DNA of 64,000 nt. It comes from a virus. The notes under the pieces were generated by a model, which saw nothing but the letters and a program-made list of their open reading frames with translations, had not been told where the DNA came from and ran no database searches. Each line of letters opens with the position of its first letter. The first letter of the stretch is position 1. Location: positions 1 through 64,000 of the IMG/VR virus record IMGVR_UViG_3300025769_000096. One strand, given 5' to 3'. The position numbers and the translations under genes were made by a program. Shown in pieces: positions 6,067 to 13,324 of this stretch.

Positions 6067-6881
6067 TAGACAGCAATCAATTCATTTGCTTTCTTTCTAC
6101 TTCCACCATTTGCTGCAATAGTTCTAGACACTTGAATTGGATAGATTGTGGCATTTTTGTATAGTTCTCTGGTGATGGAAACGTCATTATTAGATACAAT
6201 CACTTTAATACCCTTTGCAGCAAGAGATTCTGCAAGTTGTGCTAGTTTAACCTGCTGGTCTGATGTAAACCCATCAGTCGCATAGCTTGTGAAGTTTGAT
6301 GTATCAGATGCAGGAACATATGGTGGGTCAAAATAGACAACATCACCTGCTTCCAAATCTTCATAAAGAGATAAATCTTCAAATGAAAGTGATGTGAACC
6401 GCACCAATTGTTTGGTGAGGAAATACATCCTAAATTTCATCATCTCTTCAGATGGACAAGTTGGTTTTTCATATTTACCAAAAGGAACATTAAATCCACC
6501 ATTTTTATTGTATCTTGACAGTCCATTAAAGCAGTGGCGATTCAAATAGATGAATAGTCTTGCCCTTTCTTTAGAATCTGTTGATTGATTGAAGTGTTCT
6601 CTCAAATCAAGATATGACTCTTTAGTATTATTCTCTGGAATGAACAGTTCTTTACAATACTGAATAAAACTATCCTCATTTGGATCTAACAAATTCTGAT
6701 AAATTGCCACCAAATCTTTATTCACATCATTGAGAATATACTGCTCTGCTGATGTGTTCAGTGCAACAGCAAGGCTCCCACCAAAGGGTTCACAATAACG
6801 CTTTGGACTACCAATATGGGGAGTAAGATGGGGAAGGACTCTATATTTGTTTCCTGCCCACTTTAGAAAGGGTTTATGCAT
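6063..6881 (-). CDS. dam: DNA adenine methylase, Dam type
   Basis: A complete 272-aa D12-class N6-adenine methyltransferase, close to E. coli Dam (278 aa) in length. It has the opening FLKWAGNK (5-12), the AdoMet-binding EPFGGS (31-36), the Dam-typical segment HCFNGLSRYNKNGGFNVPFG (residues about 116-135), and catalytic DPPY at 185-188. GATC is the likely target by family. The ATG overlaps the end of the 467-aa gene by 8 nt, so the two are coupled, and the MutH-like gene lies one gene further upstream. The stop codon lies inside GAGCC box 7. Dam could protect phage GATC sites, or mark the new strand. Confidence 0.95.
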   Translation of the reverse strand: MHKPFLKWAGNKYRVLPHLTPHIGSPKRYCEPFGGSLAVALNTSAEQYILNDVNKDLVAIYQNLLDPNEDSFIQYCKELFIPENNTKESYLDLREHFNQSTDSKERARLFIYLNRHCFNGLSRYNKNGGFNVPFGKYEKPTCPSEEMMKFRMYFLTKQLVRFTSLSFEDLSLYEDLEAGDVVYFDPPYVPASDTSNFTSYATDGFTSDQQVKLAQLAESLAAKGIKVIVSNNDVSITRELYKNATIYPIQVSRTIAANGGSRKKANELIAVY

Positions 6882-8277
6882 ACAAATAATTTTTTAGAAT
6901 AACACGGAGTGTAGTATGTGTTCCTGTTTTCTTGATACTACCAAGTTTAATAAGATCACTAGCAGAAGAAAGATAACAATTTCTTGGATACTCAAACTCA
7001 TTAGTATTATCGCACCATTCATTCAAATCTTCAAGTGTAAAAGATTTTTTAAGTCCATTCTGCATAGCATAAATGAACACCAGACGCAGGAAATTCAGTT
7101 CCTTATACATGTGCTCATTTCTATTTTTAGAGCCCAAAATGTTAGCACCACCATTAACATAGATGTTATGGTCACAGACATCTGCATTTTTACCAGCATC
7201 TCTTTCAATGTAAAAGAGTTCCCACAAAATCCAATCAATGGCAGTCAATCGTAGTTTCCAAACATCTGCGGCACGATTACGAATCCAGGAAGAAAAATTC
7301 TTTTCTCCTTGCCAGTTGATTGTAGAACCATTGCGAACTTTGTTTCTACCAAACAATTTGTCTTGCCAATAATCTTCAACATTACTATCTTTGATGATTT
7401 TAATCTCAGAAATAAGTTGATTCAAAAACTGATTAAAATATGGTGCCTTACCATTCATATATGCTGCTGTCATGTCAACACAGAGAGCACGATAGATTTT
7501 GCTATACGTTGACCCGTTGTTGATAATTTGAGAAGTTATTGCAGGTACATTTTCAAAAACAGGTAGATATGGTTTCACGACATCTGTCATTGTATCTACA
7601 TCTTTAGGAACAGTATTATTGTCAATCAAACTGATAGGTCCGTCCATGTCATTTAGCAACCATGGAGTTAAATTTGATTGTCCAGTTGTTGCATTTAAGT
7701 AACCGAAACCATTCAGAACAGAGGTATAGTTATCGTTCTTAGATTTACCAGATGCAGTATGATCAATGGTACGATAAATTCGATTATATTCATCGTTGCT
7801 AGAAATTAGAACAATTTCATATCGAAGTGTTGATTCTGCCTCAGGAACACAATCTGAGAGAAGATAATCCTTTGGAATATCTAACTCACCATTAAGAAGT
7901 TTGCATAGGGTAACAATAAGAGTGTTACCATTCATCTGCTTAGGTGTCCATGCTTTAAAAGTATTGCCAAAATTATCTACAAAATCAGTGGTTGAAACCA
8001 CTATCATATTTTCACGATTTGCTGTGTCATGATTATAAAGAACATATCTTCCATTCTCATCTTTCTGTAAGAAGTAAGTTCGATAAACATCACCTTCTGC
8101 CCTGTCTTCGCTATTTCTTTGAAGTGAAACTGGGTCTAAAACTTTGCTGTAAGAAGTGCCTCTTTTCTCAACCAATCCATTATAGAAAGGGAGATTTACA
8201 TGGTTAGAGGATTCTCCATTTTCGTGTATTTGTTTTGCGAGCAGCACAATTTGCTCGATAAGAGTTTGAGTCAACAT
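6874..8277 (-). CDS. Unknown protein between MutH-like and Dam genes (467 aa)
   Basis: Large soluble protein with no family I recognise. The segment YNRIYRTIDHTASGKSKND (N-terminal half) resembles loosely the charged loops of ParB/DGQHR-type proteins, but not enough for a call. Many Trp/Tyr residues lie in the C-terminal half, which is probably helical. The start at 8277 is chosen for its GGAG ribosome binding site; the frame stays open to 8310. It has its own consensus sigma70 promoter and overlaps dam by 8 nt, which argues for a function linked to adenine methylation. A nuclease, specificity or regulator role are all open. Confidence 0.85.
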   Translation of the reverse strand: MLTQTLIEQIVLLAKQIHENGESSNHVNLPFYNGLVEKRGTSYSKVLDPVSLQRNSEDRAEGDVYRTYFLQKDENGRYVLYNHDTANRENMIVVSTTDFVDNFGNTFKAWTPKQMNGNTLIVTLCKLLNGELDIPKDYLLSDCVPEAESTLRYEIVLISSNDEYNRIYRTIDHTASGKSKNDNYTSVLNGFGYLNATTGQSNLTPWLLNDMDGPISLIDNNTVPKDVDTMTDVVKPYLPVFENVPAITSQIINNGSTYSKIYRALCVDMTAAYMNGKAPYFNQFLNQLISEIKIIKDSNVEDYWQDKLFGRNKVRNGSTINWQGEKNFSSWIRNRAADVWKLRLTAIDWILWELFYIERDAGKNADVCDHNIYVNGGANILGSKNRNEHMYKELNFLRLVFIYAMQNGLKKSFTLEDLNEWCDNTNEFEYPRNCYLSSASDLIKLGSIKKTGTHTTLRVILKNYLYA

Positions 8278-8344
8278 AGATTTTCTCCGTGTATAGATTT
8301 GGAGTGTCAAAACGGGTATAGATTTGTTTTGACTGAACTTATTT

Positions 8345-8373
8345 AGTATAAACTATTTTCAGTTAGTTGTCAA
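8345..8373 (-). promoter_or_regulatory. Sigma70-type promoter for the 467-aa gene and dam
   Basis: Minus strand TTGACA (8373-8368), 17-nt spacer, TATACT (8350-8345), starting 4 nt after the MutH-like stop codon. ACTAAATAAG, a late-promoter-like string, overlaps its 3' end, so the pair may be transcribed both early and late. Confidence 0.75.
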
Positions 8374-8376
8374 CTA

Positions 8377-8964
8377 TCAGAAAAGATTGCGTCCAAATTG
8401 ACCACAAAGATAAAATGCCATTCCCTTATCCTTAAGAGTCACACCTGCAAATTTCAGAGGAACATAGTGACCGTTGGTTTTAGATGCTTTGGTGCGAATC
8501 TGAAGCAATCCGTTAGGGCCAGTGATGGTATTCAATTCACTTTCCTCATCAAATGCCGTGCGAATATGGTTACAAATGAATTCGTAATCCTCTTTCAGTT
8601 CCCGATAGTGCTCAGAATGAGTTTCTGAATTTAGAAGTTCAGTTCCCACATAATCGTTGGTGCGAGTGAAACCAACGTAGATGGTCTGATTGAGTTTCTC
8701 AGCAACTTTACTTTCAGCGAAAGGAACATTATCCTCAATAATTTCGCTAAGGCAGTGCTTTAACTGTGTCACAGCAATAGATTCACCAACCGTGAACGTC
8801 TTAAGTTCACCGTCCACAAGATCTTTGAGGTTGGAGCTGTTAGGAATGCCCAGAGCAGTTTCAATCAGTTGTCCGCGAGAACCTTTGTTCTTGCCAGGTT
8901 TGGCATATGCAGAGAAATCAGTTACTTTCAATTTAGCAAAAGTTTGAATAGTTGTGAGAGTCAT
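8377..8964 (-). CDS. MutH/Sau3AI-family endonuclease (195 aa)
   Basis: The protein aligns along its length with E. coli MutH as I remember that sequence. KGSRGQLIETALG (residues 27-39) corresponds to the MutH block with catalytic Glu56. Asp48 or Asp51 with ELK (53-55) corresponds to D70-E77-K79. SKVAEKL (85-91) covers the MutH Lys116 region. LKEDYEFI (123-130) and LLQIRTKA (153-160) match the C-terminal DNA-binding part, and AFYLCGQF the end. The loop before ELK is about 2 residues shorter than in MutH. By family it should nick or cut GATC depending on methylation. The ATG at 8964 is chosen because GAGCC box 8 occupies the upstream sequence. It is followed by the 467-aa gene and dam. Confidence 0.85.
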   Translation of the reverse strand: MTLTTIQTFAKLKVTDFSAYAKPGKNKGSRGQLIETALGIPNSSNLKDLVDGELKTFTVGESIAVTQLKHCLSEIIEDNVPFAESKVAEKLNQTIYVGFTRTNDYVGTELLNSETHSEHYRELKEDYEFICNHIRTAFDEESELNTITGPNGLLQIRTKASKTNGHYVPLKFAGVTLKDKGMAFYLCGQFGRNLF

Positions 8965-8978
8965 TGCAAGTTTGTTCC

Positions 8979-9009
8979 TTGTACTACTACAACACTTTAA
9001 GTGGCTCAG
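8979..9009 (-). promoter_or_regulatory. GAGCC box 8
   Basis: Minus strand CTGAGCCACTTAAAGTGT then TGTAGTAGTACAAGG; 15 nt upstream of the MutH-like start. Confidence 0.85.
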
Positions 9010-9014
9010 TATCA

Positions 9015-9233
9015 TCAATCAATCGGAAGTTTAGCAACACTCTTACCTCTACGATGTTTTTGAATAAACTTGCGGGCAGATTCCTCCGTTGTGCACACTT
9101 TAAGCTGCTTGCCATTGTGAATGATCATCAATCGGTTACAGTAAGGAACTGCTGCATAGATTCCACCATCAACAATAAATCCATTTTGGGGTGGGTTTGA
9201 GTCAAGAATGCTTGAATTAGTTGGTTGGTTCAT
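9015..9233 (-). CDS. Hypothetical protein (72 aa)
   Basis: Soluble protein starting MNQPTNSSILDSNPPQNG with a basic C-terminus (RKFIQKHRRGKSVAKLP). The ATG at 9233 is chosen because two terminator hairpins fill the sequence upstream. No clear promoter is visible between those terminators and the gene (a weak TTGCAA-17-TATGGG is the best candidate). Function unknown. Confidence 0.65.
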   Translation of the reverse strand: MNQPTNSSILDSNPPQNGFIVDGGIYAAVPYCNRLMIIHNGKQLKVCTTEESARKFIQKHRRGKSVAKLPID

Positions 9234-9263
9234 GATACTTTCAAAAAAATCGTGATTTTTGTT

Positions 9264-9277
9264 GGGGCGGATGCCCC
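9264..9277 (-). terminator. Terminator hairpin
   Basis: Minus strand GGGGC / GCCCC stem with a 4-nt loop, then AACAAAAATCACGATTTTTTTG. The T-tract is 14 nt from the stem, so it is weaker than the neighbouring hairpin. Confidence 0.45.
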
Positions 9278-9301
9278 ATAGGGTCTGTGCAGTGAAATTG
9301 C

Positions 9302-9323
9302 AAAAAAATCGGGGTTTTACCCC
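9302..9323 (-). terminator. Rho-independent terminator after the HNH gene
   Basis: Minus strand GGGG TAAAA CCCC hairpin followed by GATTTTTTTG. Ends the helicase-HNH unit about 30 nt after the HNH stop codon. Confidence 0.8.
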
Positions 9324-9351
9324 TGATGGCCACTTGAGTCTTGGGTGAGAC

Positions 9352-9792
9352 TCACCGCCTGTAGATGATGGTGATGGTTTTTCCATCATCCACTATACTC
9401 TCTAGAGTGCATTCTTTCAAGAGTTCTGCATTGTCGTGATTTGCTCTGGTTTTGATACGATGACACTCCTTGCAGAGTAATTGGCATTTCTCAACTTCTG
9501 GAATAATTCTAGACATATCCCAGTCGATGATTTTTCCAATAGTGTATGCTTTGTCTGCTCGGTTGATGTGGTCAAACTGAAGGTTTTCTGTCGTTCTACA
9601 CCCTACACAGACTCCACCCAGATGCTCAACAAGTTGCTGCCTCTTTTTCTTGCGAAGTTCTCTGAGTTTTTCTGTCTTGTAAGCTCTATTTTTCTTTGCC
9701 CATTCACTGTTCCTTTCAAGTTTTTCCTCCCTGTAAGTTTCATCATTTTGGTATTTGTTTCGGTGCCAATCTGCACCAGTGTTCTTACTCAT
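9352..9792 (-). CDS. HNH endonuclease (146 aa)
   Basis: A complete free-standing HNH nuclease. CVGC and CKEC pairs (residues about 66-69 and 107-110) would bind a structural zinc; LQFDHINR carries the catalytic His; CHRIKTRANH completes the fold. A charged N-terminal helix (residues 10-55, Lys/Arg/Glu rich) probably contacts DNA. It follows the helicase after 44 nt. That gap holds a 12-bp inverted repeat with a late promoter in its loop, ending 3 nt before the ATG. This is the arrangement known for T4 homing endonucleases, which are translated only from late transcripts. Confidence 0.9.
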   Translation of the reverse strand: MSKNTGADWHRNKYQNDETYREEKLERNSEWAKKNRAYKTEKLRELRKKKRQQLVEHLGGVCVGCRTTENLQFDHINRADKAYTIGKIIDWDMSRIIPEVEKCQLLCKECHRIKTRANHDNAELLKECTLESIVDDGKTITIIYRR

Positions 9793-9795
9793 AAG

Positions 9796-9832
9796 AATGA
9801 CACAACTGATTTATTTATATAGTTGTGTCATT
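9796..9832 (-). promoter_or_regulatory. Gating hairpin with late promoter in the loop
   Basis: Perfect 12-bp arms AATGACACAACT (9796-9807) and AGTTGTGTCATT (9821-9832), 13-nt loop containing TATAAATA (minus strand 9819-9812). The stem ends 3 nt before the HNH start codon at 9792, so read-through mRNA from the helicase should hide the ribosome binding region. Confidence 0.85.
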
Positions 9833-9836
9833 TCAA

Positions 9837-11027
9837 TCACCTCCGCACAACAGAATCCAACATCTCACCTTTATGAAATACGGTATCAACAACGTTCTGC
9901 AATGCTCGCTCGGTGCTGATACCAACCTGGGAATACACAGGTACAACACAAAGACCAAACTTCTTGGTATCGCTACCCAAACGCAGGACACGGCCGATGG
10001 TTTGAACCATTTCGATGGTGTCCATATTGCGAAGGAAAACAACAGTCTCCAATTCGCTCACGTTGATACCCTCAGAGAGAATAGAACGGTGAAGAACAAC
10101 AAACTTCTTGCTAGGATCTTTACCCCAAGCATTGAGAGTGTTGAAGAACTCCTCTCGGTTAGCTTTCTTGCCGTCAATTACAGCACCAGTCTTGCTAGTG
10201 ATGTAGAGATAAGAGTAACCACGTTGTTGTAATTCAGAAGCAAAATCAGTGAATCCCATCAGGTTCATCAGTTGCTTGCTAGTCTTAACACAAACAAGAA
10301 TCTTCTTGGTGTCAGTGTCATCAATCGTGTCCAAAACATTGGCACAATCAATGTTAGGATTGATTTGTTTTGCCTTGTGAATGTCAAACTTCTTTGCCTG
10401 AATCTTAGGAGGAATGATGTAACCACCCTCCACCAGTTCAGGTGCAGAAACGCGACAAATAATGTCACCATAAACCTCAACATCGTTCATACCAGGTTTG
10501 TTGATAGTGACAGAAGTCTTGCGGGTTGCAGTAAAGAAGTAGCAACGTTCTGCATCGCCAGAGAAGAACTCTGTAGGAGCAAAGAAGTTACGCTTTACAG
10601 AATTGTGTGCCTCATCAAAGTAAATGGTGTTCACTTCGATGTCTGCTTGACGCAAACGATCAAGAGAATTGTAGGTCGTGAAGATAATGCAAGCATCACC
10701 AGCCGTGCGGGCAACATTAGCAAACATATGAATTTGCTTGGGGTTGGTGCTGCTGAAGTGAGAAGTTTCACCACTGTGAGCGTGCATTACGTGCACATTC
10801 TTGGTGTCGATAACCTCAAGAAATTCGCTACAGAGTTGCTCTGCAAGCAAAATACGAGGGCAAACAACAACAATGGTGGTGGCACCAATGTTGTCAATCT
10901 GTGCCTTAGCATCAGTAATCATTGTGAGAGTCTTGCCTGCACCAGTAGGCATAATCAACTGCCCCTTCATATGGGCAACCATTGCATCAACACCGCGTTG
11001 CTGATGTGGGCGAAGAAGTGGAATCAT
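9837..11027 (-). CDS. DEAH-box superfamily 2 helicase (396 aa)
   Basis: Walker A PTGAGKT (27-33), Q-motif-like RPHQQRGVDAM (6-16), DEAH at 138-141, motif III TAT (166-168), motif V SEGINVSELE and motif VI QTIGRVLR in the C-terminal domain. It is a two-RecA-domain SF2 translocase of the UvsW/type III Res group. T4 UvsW has about 500 residues including an N-terminal domain; this protein lacks such an extension, so it may be a second helicase and not UvsW itself. Likely roles are branched-DNA unwinding or recombination. It is the first gene behind GAGCC box 9. Confidence 0.9.
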   Translation of the reverse strand: MIPLLRPHQQRGVDAMVAHMKGQLIMPTGAGKTLTMITDAKAQIDNIGATTIVVVCPRILLAEQLCSEFLEVIDTKNVHVMHAHSGETSHFSSTNPKQIHMFANVARTAGDACIIFTTYNSLDRLRQADIEVNTIYFDEAHNSVKRNFFAPTEFFSGDAERCYFFTATRKTSVTINKPGMNDVEVYGDIICRVSAPELVEGGYIIPPKIQAKKFDIHKAKQINPNIDCANVLDTIDDTDTKKILVCVKTSKQLMNLMGFTDFASELQQRGYSYLYITSKTGAVIDGKKANREEFFNTLNAWGKDPSKKFVVLHRSILSEGINVSELETVVFLRNMDTIEMVQTIGRVLRLGSDTKKFGLCVVPVYSQVGISTERALQNVVDTVFHKGEMLDSVVRR

Positions 11028-11039
11028 TTAATCAATCGC

Positions 11040-11070
11040 TTATACTATAGGGACACTTTAAGTGGCTCAG
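11040..11070 (-). promoter_or_regulatory. GAGCC box 9
   Basis: Minus strand CTGAGCCACTTAAAGTGT then CCCTATAGTATAAG; contains a good -10 (TATAAG). A terminator lies just upstream (11128-11149), so box and terminator form a stem-loop plus promoter cassette. Confidence 0.85.
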
Positions 11071-11127
11071 TAATCCTAACACACCCAATTAAATGTGTAA
11101 ATGTAGGATGAGTCCTAAAATATGAAA

Positions 11128-11149
11128 GGAAGGCATTGTAGCGCCTTCC
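11128..11149 (-). terminator. Rho-independent terminator
   Basis: Minus strand GGAAGGC / GCCTTCC 7-bp stem followed by TTTCATATTTT. Ends the gene at 11159-11578. The remaining 11072-11127 holds only a short TAGGA/TCCTA hairpin. Confidence 0.75.
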
Positions 11150-11158
11150 AGATGACTC

Positions 11159-11578
11159 TCAAACAGCAAGTGCGCTGCTGGGAATCTCAACAACCTCAGG
11201 CAGCGGTTTTCTATCATCAAACTGGTGCATATCATAACATACCCATTCACCATTGCGGAAGACATATGCAAACTCTTCGCTGTTATCGGGCAGCAAATAC
11301 TCTGCAAGGTCAGCATCAAGGCGTGGAGGAGTATCTGATGCCCGTTGAGAATAATACTCAGGAGCATATTGACCCACAGGAAGTTTACCCTCCCAAGTGC
11401 GATTAGACCAGCAAGAACTCATATCACCACCGTCAATCAGTTCGGATACTTTATCCTTAGTGTTGTAGTGTGTGATGAGAATACGACCCAACCACTCAGG
11501 ATAACCATCATAGTGGTGATAAGCAGAAAGAATAGAACCGTCTTTGAGTTCGATACCAATGCGGGAGCGGGTTGCCAT
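11159..11578 (-). CDS. Conserved phage protein, MATRSRIGIE type (139 aa)
   Basis: The N-terminus MATRSRIGIELKDGSILSAY, with HHYDGYPEWLG and LIDGGDMSS after it, is a conserved pattern I have seen in many phage and bacterial hypothetical proteins. The fold is probably alpha/beta and soluble. Function is unknown for the family. Single-gene unit between GAGCC box 10 and a terminator. Confidence 0.85.
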   Translation of the reverse strand: MATRSRIGIELKDGSILSAYHHYDGYPEWLGRILITHYNTKDKVSELIDGGDMSSCWSNRTWEGKLPVGQYAPEYYSQRASDTPPRLDADLAEYLLPDNSEEFAYVFRNGEWVCYDMHQFDDRKPLPEVVEIPSSALAV

Positions 11579-11592
11579 TGTTTTGTGTGTGA

Positions 11593-11623
11593 TTATACTA
11601 TAAGGACAGTTTAAGTGGCTCAG
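11593..11623 (-). promoter_or_regulatory. GAGCC box 10
   Basis: Minus strand CTGAGCCACTTAAACTGT then CCTTATAGTATAATC; carries a perfect -10 TATAAT, which anchors the promoter interpretation of the whole set. Confidence 0.88.
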
Positions 11624-11629
11624 TTGTTA

Positions 11630-11860
11630 TCAACCACCGAACAGTTCATCGAAGAGATCGTCGCCCATCTGATCCATTTCCAGTTTGCGATCCATTGCAT
11701 TTCGCATTTCAATCAGAGCAATCTGCTTTGCTTTTAGTTTATCCATTTCAACATTCAAGGCGTGCAGTTTGTTGTTAATCTCAATGCGATCCAATCCATC
11801 AACAGTGGTAACAGTGATGGGAAATCCTTGGGAGATGATAGTTTTTTCAGAGATGATCAT
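11630..11860 (-). CDS. Hypothetical coiled-coil protein (76 aa)
   Basis: Beta-rich N-terminus (GFPITVTTVDGLDRIEI) followed by a long amphipathic helix with heptad-like spacing (LHALNVEMDKLKAKQIALIE). Probably forms a short coiled coil and oligomerises. Single gene behind box 11. No family recognised. Confidence 0.7.
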   Translation of the reverse strand: MIISEKTIISQGFPITVTTVDGLDRIEINNKLHALNVEMDKLKAKQIALIEMRNAMDRKLEMDQMGDDLFDELFGG

Positions 11861-11872
11861 TAAGTGTTCCGT

Positions 11873-11903
11873 ATCTACTACTGGGACACTTTAAGTGGCT
11901 CAG
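11873..11903 (-). promoter_or_regulatory. GAGCC box 11
   Basis: Minus strand CTGAGCCACTTAAAGTGT then CCCAGTAGTAGATAC; 12 nt upstream of the ATG at 11860. Confidence 0.85.
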
Positions 11904-11905
11904 TT

Positions 11906-12502
11906 TCAGCTCTCGTCGCCAGATGATGTGTACTTGTTCTTCAGTTCACTCTCTTTCTTTTTGCCTGTTGATTGAAGAACCAAATCTCTCAGTTTTCTTC
12001 TACCTTCTCTCTTAATTCTTCTCTTCTCATCTCTAGTATATTCACCTTTTGTCATCTTTACCTGCTTCTCTCTTTCAGGAGCTGGTTTCTTCTTAGAAAG
12101 GAGTTTACTTCCTTCTTTATCTAAATCGCGTGATTTTGGTTTTGAAGAAGTTGATGCAGTTCCTCCAGATGCCTTTTCCGCTGCTCTTTTTCTTGCTGCA
12201 GCTCTTCTTTCTGCCTTTACTTTATCTGCATATGATTGCTTAACCTCAGCAGAACCTCTTTCCTGTGTTGGTTGTTGCTGTCTTTCAGAACTTGATCTTT
12301 GGGTTCCAATATCTTTGCGGTCACTATATCTTTTTGCTGGTTCCGTTTTACCACCACCAACTCTCTTTCTTCTTCTAGTTTCTGCATCAGACAGTCTCCT
12401 GTCAGATCCTACTCTTCCACCTTCCCCAGTTTTTCTAATTTGGGAAGAACCCATTACATCAGCATCATATGCTTCGGCACAAAATTGAGAGAAGGTCTTC
12501 AT
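11906..12502 (-). CDS. Predicted injected internal head protein (198 aa)
   Basis: The start MKTFSQFCAEA closely resembles the T4 internal protein I leader (MKTYQEFIAEA), the capsid-targeting sequence removed by the prohead protease after A-E. Cleavage after Glu10 is predicted here. The remaining 188 residues are extremely rich in Lys, Arg, Ser and Gln, with no hydrophobic core, as expected of a DNA-binding protein packaged with the genome. It is one of few genes in this region with a T4-type late promoter (12525-12532) and an upstream terminator, so it is expressed with the virion genes. By analogy with T4 internal proteins it may be ejected into the host to counter defence; that is inference. 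Confidence 0.65.
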   Translation of the reverse strand: MKTFSQFCAEAYDADVMGSSQIRKTGEGGRVGSDRRLSDAETRRRKRVGGGKTEPAKRYSDRKDIGTQRSSSERQQQPTQERGSAEVKQSYADKVKAERRAAARKRAAEKASGGTASTSSKPKSRDLDKEGSKLLSKKKPAPEREKQVKMTKGEYTRDEKRRIKREGRRKLRDLVLQSTGKKKESELKNKYTSSGDES

Positions 12503-12524
12503 CAGAATAAGAGAGATTTCTTAT

Positions 12525-12532
12525 TATTTATA
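12525..12532 (-). promoter_or_regulatory. T4-type late promoter
   Basis: Minus strand TATAAATA, 23 nt upstream of the internal-protein-like gene at 12502. A 7-bp AATAAGA/TCTTATT hairpin follows in the leader. Confidence 0.8.
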
Positions 12533-12550
12533 AATCCTAATTCATCACAA

Positions 12551-12582
12551 GCAAAAAAGAGAGGGACTGTGGACAGCCCCTC
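12551..12582 (-). terminator. Rho-independent terminator
   Basis: Minus strand 10-bp stem GAGGGGCTGT / ACAGTCCCTC (one G-T pair), followed by TCTTTTTTGC. Ends 12590-12784 and insulates the late gene downstream. Confidence 0.85.
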
Positions 12583-12589
12583 AACTGGT

Positions 12590-12784
12590 TCAATCTTCAG
12601 TTTTCTTTTCTTTCCTCGGACTTGCAACAAGTCCCTCATCATAAAAATACTTAACTCGTTCACGTCGTGCTACAACAAGCATATCATATTGCTCTTGTTG
12701 TTCTTTAGTGTACTTGAAATTTTGTTTCCTCCAAGCATCACGAAGTTCAAACATGTGAGGCAGAACATTAACAGTGTCGGTCAT
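12590..12784 (-). CDS. Hypothetical protein (64 aa)
   Basis: Helical, charged protein (KYTKEQQEQYDMLVVARRER) ending in a Lys/Glu tail. The pattern is one I associate with a conserved small cyanophage protein of unknown function. Single gene between box 12 and a terminator. Confidence 0.75.
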   Translation of the reverse strand: MTDTVNVLPHMFELRDAWRKQNFKYTKEQQEQYDMLVVARRERVKYFYDEGLVASPRKEKKTED

Positions 12785-12798
12785 TGTTGTTTGGTGAT

Positions 12799-12828
12799 TG
12801 TAATACTAGAACAGTTTAAGTGGCTCAG
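12799..12828 (-). promoter_or_regulatory. GAGCC box 12, carrying a stop codon
   Basis: Minus strand CTGAGCCACTTAAACTGT then TCTAGTATTACAATC with -10 TACAAT. The TGA (12827-12825) ends the gene 12825-12980. Confidence 0.85.
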
Positions 12829-12980
12829 TTATCTTCTTTGTTGGTATTCACTCGAACATTGTAAGGACTGCGCCAGTATGAACGGAAGCAAGTAACAACA
12901 ATGAGAAGCGTTGAAAGAACACCAACAAAACCAAGGATGGTGGTAGCATCGCCATTAAAGTTCAGAGTGTCAGGAGTCAT
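12825..12980 (-). CDS. Small membrane protein (51 aa)
   Basis: Starts MTPDTLNFNGDATTILGF; one transmembrane helix (about residues 15-33, ILGFVGVLSTLLIVVTCF) and a polar basic C-terminal tail. It overlaps the upstream gene by 4 nt (ATGA), and its stop codon lies inside box 12. Single-pass topology is inferred; no family known. Confidence 0.6.
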   Translation of the reverse strand: MTPDTLNFNGDATTILGFVGVLSTLLIVVTCFRSYWRSPYNVRVNTNKEDN

Positions 12981-13123
12981 TTTGCGTAGATACAGTTAGG
13001 GTTAGAAATTTGTTCGGCACAGATTTTATCATATGCCTCAAGCATTTTACTATCTCGGTTTGCAAGAAAGGCATTATACATCAGAATGCCTATGAATGCA
13101 AGAAAGATGTAGGAGGTTTTCAT
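12977..13123 (-). CDS. Small membrane or secreted protein (48 aa)
   Basis: Starts MKTSYIFLAFIGILMYNAFLA, a hydrophobic segment that may be a transmembrane helix or signal anchor, followed by a polar part with two cysteines (KICAEQ and NPNCIY) that could form a disulfide. ATGA overlaps on both sides show it belongs to the box 13 operon. Confidence 0.6.
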   Translation of the reverse strand: MKTSYIFLAFIGILMYNAFLANRDSKMLEAYDKICAEQISNPNCIYAK

Positions 13124-13323
13124 TTGAGTTCGATACGATCAAAGAGAACCATTGCAAGGTCGAAATAGAGATCATCGTCCATTTCACCCATCGTAGCATC
13201 AAGTGCCTCACACACTAGTTGTTGCATCATAGAGGCATAGGTCTCATTTGCATAGATGTGTTCCAAAACATCATTCTTCAGAGCATCAGCAATGTTAGAA
13301 ACTGTTTGATTGGAGAGTGGCAT
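13120..13323 (-). CDS. Hypothetical acidic protein (67 aa)
   Basis: Helical protein starting MPLSNQTVSNIADALKND, with a DATMGEMDDDLYFDLA segment. The ATG at 13323 is chosen over a longer frame to 13356 because the upstream small gene ends at 13325. Overlaps the next gene by 4 nt. No family recognised. Confidence 0.65.
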   Translation of the reverse strand: MPLSNQTVSNIADALKNDVLEHIYANETYASMMQQLVCEALDATMGEMDDDLYFDLAMVLFDRIELK

Positions 13324-13324
13324 T

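Noticed and set aside
10272-11111. 279-aa open frame on the plus strand opposite the helicase
   Set aside because: Antisense shadow of a helicase with complete motifs. All real genes here read minus and no promoter or ribosome binding site supports it.
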